64,000 bases of DNA from Enterococcus sp. RIT-PI-f (GTDB taxonomy: Bacteria > Bacillota > Bacilli > Lactobacillales > Enterococcaceae). The stretch covers positions 17,992 to 81,991 of the forward strand of contig NZ_LHOX01000001.1 of assembly GCF_001297065.1 (NCBI RefSeq), written 5' to 3'. The notes beneath the pieces were generated by a model. It searched no databases. It worked only from the letters and a program-made list of their open reading frames with translations, and was not told the DNA's origin. Positions 1-7,188 of this stretch are shown here, one piece after another (position 1 is the first letter of the stretch; the number at the start of each line of letters is the position of its first letter). A program made the translations under genes and the position numbers.

Positions 1-257
1 CTAGTTTGTATACTTTCTTCTGCACTTTCATCAGGTGATAAGATCTCATCAGTAGCTAATTCTGGATTGATAACTACTAATTCATCAATGTTCTCATTAT
101 TTAAAAAATCTTGAACTATTTCTTTTTCATTTACTTTAAAATCTTCATTGGTAACAAGAATCTGATGTGAATCACCCACGTTTAACTCTTCTGCACTAGC
201 AAGGTTTACGCCAAATATGAATAGTGATAAACCAAACAATAAACTTAATTACGCCAT
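1..257 (-). pseudogene. N-terminal part of a secreted protein, start region broken
   Basis: On the minus strand an open frame runs off the left edge. From the ATG at 257 it reads Met-Ala and then a TAA stop (249-251), followed in frame by a typical signal peptide ending in NLASAEELN and an acidic stretch. A purine-rich ribosome-site-like sequence lies near 270-282. The in-frame stop directly before the hydrophobic core suggests a point mutation or frameshift, unless translation begins at an unrecognised codon. The family is not recognisable from about 80 residues, and the C-terminus lies outside the window. Confidence 0.4.
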
Positions 258-337
258 TTTAATAAATAAAATCTTCCTTCCTTGTTTGATGAAACAAATA
301 TCTCATGATTTTACTATTTTTATAAGCAATCATTGGT

Positions 338-650
338 TTACATGGTGTCAATCAGAGAGCGCACATCTTTGATATCACTTTTTACTTGTATGTGTTCTGT
401 TAATTGTGGCGCTACTTCACCTAATACACAAATAAAGGTCGTTAGATTGACGAAACTAAAATCATATTCATTACGACACAATTCAAAGTCTTTCTCTTGA
501 ATGCTTACTTGTATTCTAAGTTCTTATGCTAACTCACGTCTAAGCGCTTGCACTTTAGTTTCATCTTGTTCGATCTTGCCACCAGAAAATTCCCACAGGT
601 TCGCTAATGGTCGCGCCAACTACTTGTATTTCCTTTTCAGATATCCCTCT
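338..650 (-). pseudogene. MutT/Nudix hydrolase, broken
   Basis: The minus strand encodes a Nudix box (LWEFSGGKIEQDETK, then a REL segment) that matches the MutT/8-oxo-dGTP diphosphatase pattern GX5EX7REUXEEXGU, but the codon after REL-Ala is TAA where the family has Glu. The N-terminal strand (EKEIQVVGATI) is in another frame, so there is also a frameshift near 600-615. The tail, after the Nudix box, reads to a stop at 338-340. An intact enzyme would clear oxidised nucleotides; this copy cannot be full length. It belongs to a run of decayed genes at the left edge. Confidence 0.75.
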
Positions 651-678
651 TAACTTGAGAGTATTCTTCTTATTTAGA

Positions 679-740
679 ATCGCATAAATGTTCAGATGAG
701 GCAACAAGTTAATTTAGAGTTAATTTGTACTATACTAGCA
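679..740. repeat. Direct repeat, copy A (partner at 2620-2680)
   Basis: About 62 bp beginning ATCGCATAAATGTTCAGATG recur at 2620-2680 with a handful of differences (the partner begins ATCGCATAAAAGTTCAGATG). The two copies are in the same orientation and bracket the small secreted protein genes and the bacteriocin-like pair. They may be the end of a lost mobile element or the scar of a duplication; no transposase accompanies them. Confidence 0.7.
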
Positions 741-747
741 TTTGGTT

Positions 748-909
748 TCAATTTCCAAACAGCTGTATCCGCTCTTCCACTTTTGTCACAGTAAAAGAAA
801 CTGTTGACCAAACTGGACCAGCCTCAGCTTGAACATTTACTTCGAATGCAATAACCATAAAAATTGTTAATGTCAGTCCTACAAAAACTGTTCTAGGAAA
901 TTTCTTCAT
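748..909 (-). CDS. Small secreted protein, 53 residues, possibly truncated
   Basis: A good ribosome site (AGGAGGGTTTATTT) precedes the ATG at 909. The product has a Lys-rich start, a hydrophobic core of about 17 residues and a likely signal-peptidase site after VNVQAEA. Only about 26 residues (starting AGPVWSTVSFTVTKV) would be exported. It ends next to direct repeat A, so the reading frame may have been cut by that rearrangement. I do not recognise the family; a small secreted peptide or the N-terminus of a longer exported protein are both possible. Confidence 0.45.
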   Translation of the reverse strand: MKKFPRTVFVGLTLTIFMVIAFEVNVQAEAGPVWSTVSFTVTKVEERIQLFGN

Positions 910-982
910 AAATAAACCCTCCTATTCCTTTGATACTCTCAATATATATATTCTTTTCAAAATTTGTATAGCACAAATCTGT

Positions 983-1120
983 TTATTCGATAGTAACTAA
1001 ACCTGCCCATGTAGCCTTAGTGGGCTTTGTATTTTGAGATATATTCATAAAACGTACTCGACAAACCCTTCCCGTCCCACGTATTGTATTGGAATTTTTA
1101 GGACCTGCATTAACAATGAG
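983..1120 (-). pseudogene. C-terminal fragment of an unknown small protein
   Basis: The minus strand carries an open stretch without a convincing start that reads VLIVNAGPKNSNTIRGTG, then an Arg-rich segment, and ends TWAGLVTIE before the TAA at 983-985. It lies 74 bp upstream of the secreted peptide gene at 748-909 and in the same direction. Composition and position suggest the remaining C-terminus of another small exported protein. The family is unknown and the call rests only on protein-like composition. Confidence 0.3.
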
Positions 1121-1256
1121 GACACTACAACATCCCTATGCTTGAAAAACAAGGTGGAAGTTTTAATCATCTTGAATTGAAACAGAAATTATCTATTGTA
1201 ATTTTTTTCACAATAAAGTATATTTTTATTATCTAAACTAAAAACGAGGTGCGTTA

Positions 1257-2096
1257 ATGAAAAAGAAAACTTGGTTGAAGGGTATGATTGGAATGATGAG
1301 TATATCTGTAATTTTGTCAGGATTTCCTGTAAATTTGTTTGTTCAGCATGAATCTGGTGAATCAATCCTTGAAAGTGTTGCTTTGGCAAGTGATATTTCA
1401 GAGGAAGTTGTTGATGTTCCTACAGATATGGAAATAGAAAGCTTAGCAAAGGAAAAAATAGAAGCATTATCTTTAGAAGAAGATGTTTTTCAGGAAGATT
1501 TGGCTACAGCTTTTTCGGAGTATGATTCTGATGAATTTGATATACAACAAATGAATTCTGAACAAGAAGCGATTTTAACAAATCTTGTAGTACAAGAAGC
1601 CGATAAAATAAATTTGCCTACCGAAGAAGATAAGGACTCATATGTTCAAGTAATGCTAGATTTTTATGATTCGTCAAGTGAGGTTTATCAAGATATAGAA
1701 GCAGGTTCGAAAGTTTTGTTGGAAGAAATTGATGAAAATCACTCGTCTCCTCTAGATCCTATTACAGGTGAAGATGTTTTGGCGGCTTCTCATGGATGGA
1801 TTTCTAGGAGTTTACTAGCTTCTGTTACTAACACAACAATTACTCTTATTGTTGCTGGTGCTGGCTTTGGTACAATATGGAGTTTTATAAAGAAAAAAGG
1901 AGTATCATATGTCAGAAATTATTTTAAGAGCAGAGTAAAAGCGCGAATAATTGCTTGGTTTGGTGCAGCTGTTGGGGTATATGCAGTTTATATTTGGGAT
2001 TTTCTTATGACTGTCTTAGATCCAGGAGCAAAATTTGCGAAGTGGTTAGATGCACGAGATAAGATCCGTAATAACGGTTGGATTGAGTTGTGGTAG
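1257..2096 (+). CDS. Secreted precursor with hydrophobic C-terminal domain, bacteriocin-like
   Basis: The 279-residue product starts at an ATG with GAGGTG five bases upstream. Seen in the sequence: a signal peptide (about residues 1-28), a strongly acidic, mostly helical segment (about 45-170), and a C-terminal domain with two hydrophobic stretches (about 188-211 and 231-252) separated by a Lys/Arg-rich link, ending in aromatic residues. This acidic pro-region followed by a cationic, membrane-active tail resembles the layout of processed toxins such as Bacillus SdpC, but I see no clear sequence match. The stop is two bases before the next small membrane gene, which could be its immunity protein. 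A structural secreted protein is the alternative. Confidence 0.7.
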   Translation: MKKKTWLKGMIGMMSISVILSGFPVNLFVQHESGESILESVALASDISEEVVDVPTDMEIESLAKEKIEALSLEEDVFQEDLATAFSEYDSDEFDIQQMNSEQEAILTNLVVQEADKINLPTEEDKDSYVQVMLDFYDSSSEVYQDIEAGSKVLLEEIDENHSSPLDPITGEDVLAASHGWISRSLLASVTNTTITLIVAGAGFGTIWSFIKKKGVSYVRNYFKSRVKARIIAWFGAAVGVYAVYIWDFLMTVLDPGAKFAKWLDARDKIRNNGWIELW

Positions 2097-2098
2097 TT

Positions 2099-2284
2099 AT
2101 GAAAAAATTCAAGAAAATATGGTTAGTAGCTGTGGTTCTTTGGTTTATTGTCGTAACATTTGTAGATTATTTTTTTGGACATTCAATACGTGCAAATTCT
2201 TGGTTTGTTCTTGTTTTTTCAATTGTGAAAACAACAATTATTTTGATCTTTTTATACAAGTTAGTAAGTGACAGACCTAAGTAA
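2099..2284 (+). CDS. Small two-span membrane protein, possible immunity partner
   Basis: This 61-residue protein starts at an ATG two bases after the stop of the secreted precursor gene, so translation is probably coupled; no strong ribosome site of its own is visible. It has a basic start (MKKFKKIW), two hydrophobic segments (about residues 8-26 and 35-55) and a charged C-terminus. Size, topology and position fit the small membrane immunity proteins that protect bacteriocin producers. That role is inferred from context only, because the family is not recognisable. Confidence 0.6.
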   Translation: MKKFKKIWLVAVVLWFIVVTFVDYFFGHSIRANSWFVLVFSIVKTTIILIFLYKLVSDRPK

Positions 2285-2288
2285 GTGA

Positions 2289-2628
2289 ATTAACGAAGGA
2301 TTCAAGACTTTGCTATGGTCGGGGATGTTGCACCTTTCTTACAAGCTAGGACGTACCGAGTTACTAGAAACGTTTGAGGTAACTGACCCAGATAGTACTG
2401 AAAGTATAGAAACGAAGCCGTTTGCTCAATTACAACAAAAGGATCAGCTGCAGTCTTTGTTAGACCACCAACAAAAACTTCTCGATCAGGAACATTTCTC
2501 AGACGGTTTAAATAAAGAATCGAAAAGTAAAATTTTTTTAAACTTATTAGAAACACTATGAGCGGCGTTATGAATTTGATCCAACGATCGTTACTGACTG
2601 CAAACACAAAATTATTCGGATCGCATAA
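2289..2628 (+). pseudogene. Fragment of an unidentified cytoplasmic protein
   Basis: A frame without a proper start (first usable codon TTG at 2310) encodes a charged, helical segment rich in Gln, Asp and Leu. The continuation YERRYEFDPTIVTDCKHKI lies in another frame after about 2555, so a frameshift separates the parts. The final TAA at 2626-2628 falls inside direct repeat B. It is a relic of a longer gene; I could not name the family. Confidence 0.4.
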
Positions 2629-2680
2629 AAGTTCAGATGAGGCAACAAGTGAATTCAGACTAATTTGTACTAAACTGTCA
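2620..2680. repeat. Direct repeat, copy B (partner at 679-740)
   Basis: This is the second copy of the repeat described at 679-740, in the same orientation. It overlaps the last codons of the broken gene at 2289-2628 and precedes a bidirectional terminator. Together the copies frame a 1.9-kb block that may have been inserted or duplicated as a unit. Confidence 0.7.
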
Positions 2681-2713
2681 TTCTGAATGCAACTTTATTT
2701 CCGTTCATAGCAC

Positions 2714-2750
2714 AAAAAAACATGAGCTCTTCACTCGCTCATGTTTTTTA
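2714..2750. terminator. Bidirectional intrinsic terminator
   Basis: The inverted repeat AAAACATGAGC / GCTCATGTTTT has a nine-base loop, with A and T runs on the two sides. It sits immediately after the stop of the rhodanese gene (minus strand) and would also end transcription arriving from the left on the plus strand. Confidence 0.85.
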
Positions 2751-2751
2751 T

Positions 2752-3051
2752 TTACCTACTAATCTCACCTTGCCACTCAGACATCCCGCCTAAAACATTC
2801 ACCACTCGAACGCCTTCACTGCTCAAATAACTACAAGCCTGCGACGAACGCCCGCCGGACTGGCAAACGATATAATACGTTTTATCCTTCTCAAATGAGT
2901 CGATTTCTTCCACCAATATACTCAATGGCCGATTGATTGCCTGGGGTATGTGTCCTTCTGTAAATTCATCGCTTTCTCGTACATCGATGATCGTTAAAGG
3001 TGTTTGTTTGCTTTTTTGATAAAATGCGTCATTGCTGATTGATGGGAACAT
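2752..3051 (-). CDS. Single-domain rhodanese-like sulfurtransferase
   Basis: This 99-residue cytoplasmic protein is one rhodanese domain. The start at 3051 is chosen because AGGAGTGGCAAAA precedes this ATG; the longer open frame upstream belongs to a toxin remnant. The domain shows the typical IIDVRESDEFTEGHIPQA segment and the active-site loop CQSGGRSS, whose Cys would carry the persulfide sulfur, followed by the conserved VVNVLGGMSEW end. Such proteins move sulfane sulfur or act in redox repair. It is a single gene closed by its own terminator and unrelated to its decayed neighbours. Confidence 0.9.
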   Translation of the reverse strand: MFPSISNDAFYQKSKQTPLTIIDVRESDEFTEGHIPQAINRPLSILVEEIDSFEKDKTYYIVCQSGGRSSQACSYLSSEGVRVVNVLGGMSEWQGEISR

Positions 3052-3154
3052 TTTTGCCACTCCTTTATGTCTTGTGGCTTTATTTAACAGGTGAAGTGGC
3101 TTTTTGTCAATTGAACTGCAATAAACCACATCGCTGGATGTGGGTTTGCTTGTT

Positions 3155-3322
3155 TCAGTAATGATCTTTTGCCGAGTAAATAAAAATTGTGTCATTTTCA
3201 ACTTTATAAATCAGCCGGTGCTCATCTGTAATTCTTCTGGACCATTTTCCAGATAGATCATATTTTAGTGGTTCTGGTTTTCCTAGAAAAGGGTATCCAC
3301 GCCTTACCTTTCCATCTCTGCC
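3155..3322 (-). pseudogene. txe: Txe/YoeB-type toxin, C-terminal remnant
   Basis: The minus strand reads GKPEPLKYDLSGKWSRRI, then TDEHRLIYKVENDTIFIY and ends SAKDHY. This is the conserved C-terminal half of the Txe/YoeB ribosome-dependent mRNA interferases, including the catalytic Glu/Arg/His region and the terminal His-Tyr. The N-terminal half is missing: the frame begins after a TGA near 3324 and joins directly onto the antitoxin tail. The toxin is therefore dead by truncation. As I remember it, the enterococcal plasmid protein Txe is very similar. Confidence 0.85.
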
Positions 3323-3363
3323 TCAATTAAATCATGTGTGGTAAATTCACCTTTATTGTACAT
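3304..3363 (-). pseudogene. axe: Axe-type antitoxin, C-terminal remnant
   Basis: A short frame reads YNKGEFTTHDLIEAEMER and then a stop. It resembles the C-terminus of Axe (Phd/YefM family), which neutralises Txe by wrapping around it. It lies upstream of the toxin remnant in the normal antitoxin-toxin order, but the DNA-binding N-terminus is gone and the deletion also removed the start of the toxin. Both parts together are the scar of one former plasmid-type stabilisation module. Confidence 0.7.
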
Positions 3364-3394
3364 TATATTCTACGCTAAAGTAAGCGACCTTTTT

Positions 3395-4558
3395 CTATCT
3401 CTTCCTTGAATCATTTTTTCCTATCATAAAGCCAACATTCCCCACAACCACAACGCCACCCAACACCAGCATCAACACAGCCCCGCCATAAAACAAGCCT
3501 GACTGGTGCAAGAAAGGAAATAGATGTTGCAGATAGGCGATTGTGAGTGGTGTGGCAGCAGTCCCGATATTGAAGAAGATCAGCAGCAGCGCTGTTTGAG
3601 CTGTGGCTTGTTGACTCTTTTGGTTGACTTCATTAAAGACATACGGGACGAAGGTTCGGAAGGAGAAGCCGCATAGGATGACTGCGAGAGAGGCGATCCA
3701 GAGATTTGGTGCACGCGCTAAAAGCAGGAGCGCTATGCTCATTCCTAAGAATGACACGGGAATCGTCCATTCCTTAAAGATACGGACTGTTTTGCCGAAT
3801 ACCATGCCGGCTGTCATTGCACCGAACCCGATGAACGCCAATAAATTACTACCATCTGTTGCATCCCCGATCGCTTTATCATAGAGCAAGCCCGTGACCT
3901 TTACCGCAATCGACATATAGACAGTCACTGCCAGAAAAAGCAAGATCAGATAATAGATCAGTGTCCGATCAATCGTTGGCCCTGTCTTGGCTTCTTTCTC
4001 ATTGGATGTGGTTGGTCTGATGTCAGGTACAAACAAACCAAATAGAAAAAGAATTGGTATGGCTAGGGCGTAGACCATAAAGGAATAGCGCCATCCAGTG
4101 ACCAATAATTGGCCAACCAAAAAGGTGATCAGCATCCCACCAATACCTTCAAAGGCACTTTGCAATCCAATGACTGTCGCCAGATGACCGCCCGAATATA
4201 AACCGGCAGCTATCGTATAAAGCAACGGATTAAATAGCCCCACGCCAACGCCAAAGAGGATCCGGCTTAAGAAAAGACTAGTGAAGGAGGTTGTCACCAT
4301 TGGCAGTAAGCCTGCCAGACAGACAATGCCAATCCCTACTTGGACAGTTCGTTTGTAGCCGATGCGTTGCGCGACTTTGGGACTGATAAGAATGGTTAAG
4401 ATAATAAATAATGAAGGGATCGTTGTCAAAAGTTCGATCAACGTTTCATTAACGGTAGGATAAGCCTGAGCGATCGCTGGGATATTTCCGGCGATCGCCC
4501 CTGCTGAAACAACCAATAAAGAAACGGACAATAAAGAAATCTTCCTTAGTTGCGCCAT
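3395..4558 (-). CDS. MFS transporter
   Basis: The 387-residue product has about twelve hydrophobic spans with the usual basic loop between helices 2 and 3 (RIGYKRTVQVG), typical of the major facilitator superfamily. It starts three bases after the stop of the CMD gene and follows a cupin gene, so the three form one operon next to a LysR regulator. The substrate is unknown; export of, or defence against, an organic compound handled by the two small enzymes is a reasonable guess. The gene ends near the decayed Axe-Txe region. Confidence 0.88.
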   Translation of the reverse strand: MAQLRKISLLSVSLLVVSAGAIAGNIPAIAQAYPTVNETLIELLTTIPSLFIILTILISPKVAQRIGYKRTVQVGIGIVCLAGLLPMVTTSFTSLFLSRILFGVGVGLFNPLLYTIAAGLYSGGHLATVIGLQSAFEGIGGMLITFLVGQLLVTGWRYSFMVYALAIPILFLFGLFVPDIRPTTSNEKEAKTGPTIDRTLIYYLILLFLAVTVYMSIAVKVTGLLYDKAIGDATDGSNLLAFIGFGAMTAGMVFGKTVRIFKEWTIPVSFLGMSIALLLLARAPNLWIASLAVILCGFSFRTFVPYVFNEVNQKSQQATAQTALLLIFFNIGTAATPLTIAYLQHLFPFLHQSGLFYGGAVLMLVLGGVVVVGNVGFMIGKNDSRKR

Positions 4559-4561
4559 TGA

Positions 4562-4876
4562 TTATTCGAAGATTTCTTTTGCCAATGCAAAGGCACTCCA
4601 AGCTTTTGGCCAGCCTGCGTAAAAAGCCAAATGTGTGATCAGCCCAACGATTTCGTCTTTGGTCACACCATTGGTTTTTGCGATCGTCAAATGTGCCTCC
4701 AGTTGTGGGGCACCCATTGCCAAAAGTGCCGCACAGGTGATCATACTTCTGTCATGGGCAGACAAGGTGTCTTCTTTTGCCCAGACTTCTCCAAATAAAA
4801 TATCATCGTTCAATGCTGCAAATTGTGGGGCGAATTCGCCTAGTTGCTCTCTGCCAGCTGTTTGTTTTTTCATCAT
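4562..4876 (-). CDS. Carboxymuconolactone decarboxylase (CMD) family protein
   Basis: This is a 104-residue all-helical protein of the CMD/AhpD-like family, shown by the AHDRSMITCAALLAMGAPQLEAH segment region and the later ITHLAFYAGWPKAW motif. Family members act as lactone decarboxylases or as peroxidase-like redox proteins. The single Cys (in ITCAALLA) means the AhpD CxxC disulfide mechanism is absent. A good ribosome site (GGAGAG) precedes it. It lies between the cupin gene and the MFS gene; a cupin plus CMD pairing is common in small detoxification operons. Confidence 0.88.
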   Translation of the reverse strand: MMKKQTAGREQLGEFAPQFAALNDDILFGEVWAKEDTLSAHDRSMITCAALLAMGAPQLEAHLTIAKTNGVTKDEIVGLITHLAFYAGWPKAWSAFALAKEIFE

Positions 4877-4889
4877 AAATCTCTCCTTC

Positions 4890-5303
4890 TTATTTGTCTA
4901 AGTTGTTGTACCATTCATCTGTGACTGGTTCCAACCATTCTGGGGTGCCTGCGGTGATCGCGATATGCGTGAACCAGCTATCCTTTGCGGCACCATGCCA
5001 ATGTTTGACGCCATCATGAGTGGTAATGACATCTCCAGCTTGTAAGAATTGCGCTGGTTGACCTGCTTCTTGGTACCAGCCTTCTCCCCCTGTGACGAGG
5101 AGTAATTGGAACCCATCATGATGAATATGCCAGTTGTTGCGGCAGCCTGGTTCAAAAGTCACGTTGCCGACACCAACATTGATTGCTGGATCAGCGATTA
5201 GGCTTTGCAAGTAGCTTTGCCCGATAAAATATTGTGCATAGGCATCATTTTTTTCTCCGATTGGGAAGATCAGACCGTCTTTTACTTCTTCATGTTTGCT
5301 CAT
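4890..5303 (-). CDS. Cupin-domain protein
   Basis: The 137-residue product is a single small barrel with the two cupin motifs: an HIHHDGFQLLLVTGGEGWY region containing metal-binding His residues and a Glu, and the later GDVITTHDGVKHWHGA. It probably binds Fe or Mn. It is the first gene of the cupin-CMD-MFS operon (GGAGGAAAGTAAT before the ATG). Substrate and reaction are not predictable from the sequence. Only about 35 bp separate the start from the terminator hairpin behind lysR, so its promoter is hard to place. Confidence 0.87.
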   Translation of the reverse strand: MSKHEEVKDGLIFPIGEKNDAYAQYFIGQSYLQSLIADPAINVGVGNVTFEPGCRNNWHIHHDGFQLLLVTGGEGWYQEAGQPAQFLQAGDVITTHDGVKHWHGAAKDSWFTHIAITAGTPEWLEPVTDEWYNNLDK

Positions 5304-5337
5304 ATTACTTTCCTCCAGTATGTTGATTTCGCCCTAC

Positions 5338-5386
5338 AAAAAAAACGAGAGGTACGATGTATAGCATCATCGTACCTCTCGTTTCA
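5338..5386. terminator. Strong terminator between lysR and the cupin operon
   Basis: A 15-bp near-perfect stem (ACGAGAGGTACGATG / CATCGTACCTCTCGT) is followed on the minus strand by eight T residues. It should stop transcription from the LysR gene before the cupin operon. Little room remains for a separate cupin promoter. Confidence 0.88.
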
Positions 5387-5416
5387 CTATTCGTCTAATG
5401 CTCTTTTTAGATCATA

Positions 5417-6298
5417 CTATGCTTTGAAGGCATGTTTGAAGCGCGTAATGATTTCTTGCACTGCAGGTGTTTGCATCCGTTCTTTCCACACCAATAGACA
5501 GTTTGTCTGGATCGCTGGTTCCATGGGAATAAACACGGTATGATCAGCTGCTCGTTTCGTCACAGCACCTTCAATCGTTAAGGCGATTCCCACGTTATGT
5601 TCAACCAATGGCAAAGTATTGAACAATAAATTGAAATGGCCAACGATCGAGAGCTGTGCCATTGGCACACCAGCCCACGAAGCCAGTAACCGCTGCACTT
5701 CTTCTCTATTGGAACACAGCAACGGCAGTCCTTGAATATCTGCTGGCGTCAACTGGTTTTTGCGTGCAATGGGCCAATCTTTTGACACTAAGAACCCCCA
5801 TGTTTCTTCTCGTGGCAGCTTTAATACATGGACATTTGTCAAGGATGCTGGTTCCAGTAAGACAGCTAGATCCAACAATCCTTTGTCGAGTTTGTCACTG
5901 ATATCATCACTAGTGCCCGTCACCAAGTTGAAGGTGACTTTGGGGTAATCCTTGACCATTTCTTCCAGCATCATGGCAACAGTGTCCGAATTATCTGCTT
6001 CCACACAGCCGATGGTCATCACGCCTTCAAGCTGCGCCTGCTTCCTTTCAGCAAAGTTCTGATCTAATTTATCACTAAGAAGAATCAACTCTTCTGCCCG
6101 CTCTTTGAGAAAAAGGCCATCCGGCAATAAATACAGCTGGTTCTTTTCTCTGCGAAACAACGGCACGCCCAAGGTTTCTTCTAACTCGCGAATCTGACGA
6201 CTCAAGGTAGGTTGTGTGATATTCAATAGTTTCGCTGCTCTTGAAATATTGCCTTCTTGGGCAACTGTCCAAAAATAACGTAAAAGTCTGATTTCCAT
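5417..6298 (-). CDS. LysR-family transcriptional regulator
   Basis: The 293-residue protein has a winged helix-turn-helix at the N-terminus (NISRAAKLLNITQPTLSRQI, about residues 17-36) and an effector-binding domain of the periplasmic-binding-protein fold (about 90-290). It lies directly upstream of, and in the same direction as, the cupin-CMD-MFS genes. It is the natural candidate for their control, with a small organic molecule as co-inducer. The terminator between them argues against simple co-transcription. Confidence 0.92.
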   Translation of the reverse strand: MEIRLLRYFWTVAQEGNISRAAKLLNITQPTLSRQIRELEETLGVPLFRREKNQLYLLPDGLFLKERAEELILLSDKLDQNFAERKQAQLEGVMTIGCVEADNSDTVAMMLEEMVKDYPKVTFNLVTGTSDDISDKLDKGLLDLAVLLEPASLTNVHVLKLPREETWGFLVSKDWPIARKNQLTPADIQGLPLLCSNREEVQRLLASWAGVPMAQLSIVGHFNLLFNTLPLVEHNVGIALTIEGAVTKRAADHTVFIPMEPAIQTNCLLVWKERMQTPAVQEIITRFKHAFKA

Positions 6299-6392
6299 CC
6301 TGTGCCTCTTCTTTTTTTATTTTTACTATAGCAGATTTATGGGGATAATGCGCTATCGACTTTTTTCAAGGTTTATCGTCTTGAAATCTACT

Positions 6393-6716
6393 TTATACGT
6401 ACTGATAATAGACAATTATAAGGCAAATAATCAAAGCCAAAAAAACGACAATGACCTTTGTTGTGCTTTCTAGACTATCTGTCTTCATTTCAAACTTGGC
6501 CGGTCTAAAAGTAGGATTCAAGGTTTTCGTCTGATAGTCAACTGAACTAGAAAAGAAACTATCTGAAGGAATCATAAAAATGAACATCACGCCATAGATA
6601 ATCGCTGCAAAAATGAATGGGCTGAAATCAAATATATGACCAACAATCAATCCAATAATCATTGGCACACCTATATATAATATGGTTCTGAGTAGGATCA
6701 AATAGCTTTTTTTAAT
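6393..6716 (-). CDS. Small membrane protein, unknown; possible ATT start
   Basis: The protein has three hydrophobic spans (two near the N-terminus, one at the C-terminus) and a soluble loop between. A TTG at 6701 could start it, but the better ribosome site (AGGGGGAG) is spaced for the ATT at 6714-6716, which would give MKKSYLILLRTILYIG, a natural N-terminus and 107 residues. It is the last gene of a three-gene set with the two membrane-anchored proteins upstream. The function is unknown. Confidence 0.65.
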   Translation of the reverse strand: MKKSYLILLRTILYIGVPMIIGLIVGHIFDFSPFIFAAIIYGVMFIFMIPSDSFFSSSVDYQTKTLNPTFRPAKFEMKTDSLESTTKVIVVFLALIICLIIVYYQYV

Positions 6717-6737
6717 ATTAACTCCCCCTTTTTTATT

Positions 6738-7169
6738 TCACTCAAAAACAAATTCCCTCTTATGGTCATTCAATCCGTCAACATACGTGACAGCCATCAC
6801 GATTCTTCCTGCGGCTTCCTCGAAATCAACGACTTTAAGCTCGAGTGAATATTTTTTTGTATTGCTATCGATATACCCAACGATTGTCTGAGCTTGACCA
6901 TTGATCATCAAGGATAGACTACTCTCACCGCTGATCTCGTTATCAGGGATAGCTGCTTCTGCAGAATGGATTGTATCGCTGTGATATATGGTTTCTTCTC
7001 CATTTTGATACTGTCTTGTCAGGGTCATCGACTGTTGAATCGTCCCTTGCGCATTGATGATCGACAGGTCTTTTTTGGGGTGAGTGAGAAAGAAAACAGC
7101 TGCGCCTAAGACAATGATGAGCCCACAAAATAATACGCCGATTCCAATCTTTTTCTGGTTGCTTGTCAT
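6738..7169 (-). CDS. Membrane-anchored hypothetical protein
   Basis: The start at 7169 (MTSNQKKIGIG) is preferred over the longer frame because GAAGGG lies about 12 bases upstream. The 143-residue product has one N-terminal transmembrane helix (about residues 7-27) and a predicted extracytoplasmic beta-rich domain without Cys or recognisable motif. It starts 20 bp after the similar membrane-anchored gene and ends just before the small membrane protein, so the three are probably one operon. No function can be assigned. Confidence 0.6.
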   Translation of the reverse strand: MTSNQKKIGIGVLFCGLIIVLGAAVFFLTHPKKDLSIINAQGTIQQSMTLTRQYQNGEETIYHSDTIHSAEAAIPDNEISGESSLSLMINGQAQTIVGYIDSNTKKYSLELKVVDFEEAAGRIVMAVTYVDGLNDHKREFVFE

Positions 7170-7188
7170 AATACTTGTCATCCCTTCT

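Noticed and set aside
1189..1389. 66-codon minus-strand frame over the start of the secreted precursor gene
   Set aside because: It overlaps the promoter, ribosome site and signal peptide of the plus-strand gene and shows no protein-like pattern.
2289..2628. Replication or helicase protein fragment
   Set aside because: The charged helical sequence gave no firm family match, so it is left unnamed.
3052..3201. N-terminal extension of the rhodanese protein (149-residue form)
   Set aside because: The extension overlaps the Txe remnant in another frame, and a good ribosome site precedes the internal ATG at 3051.
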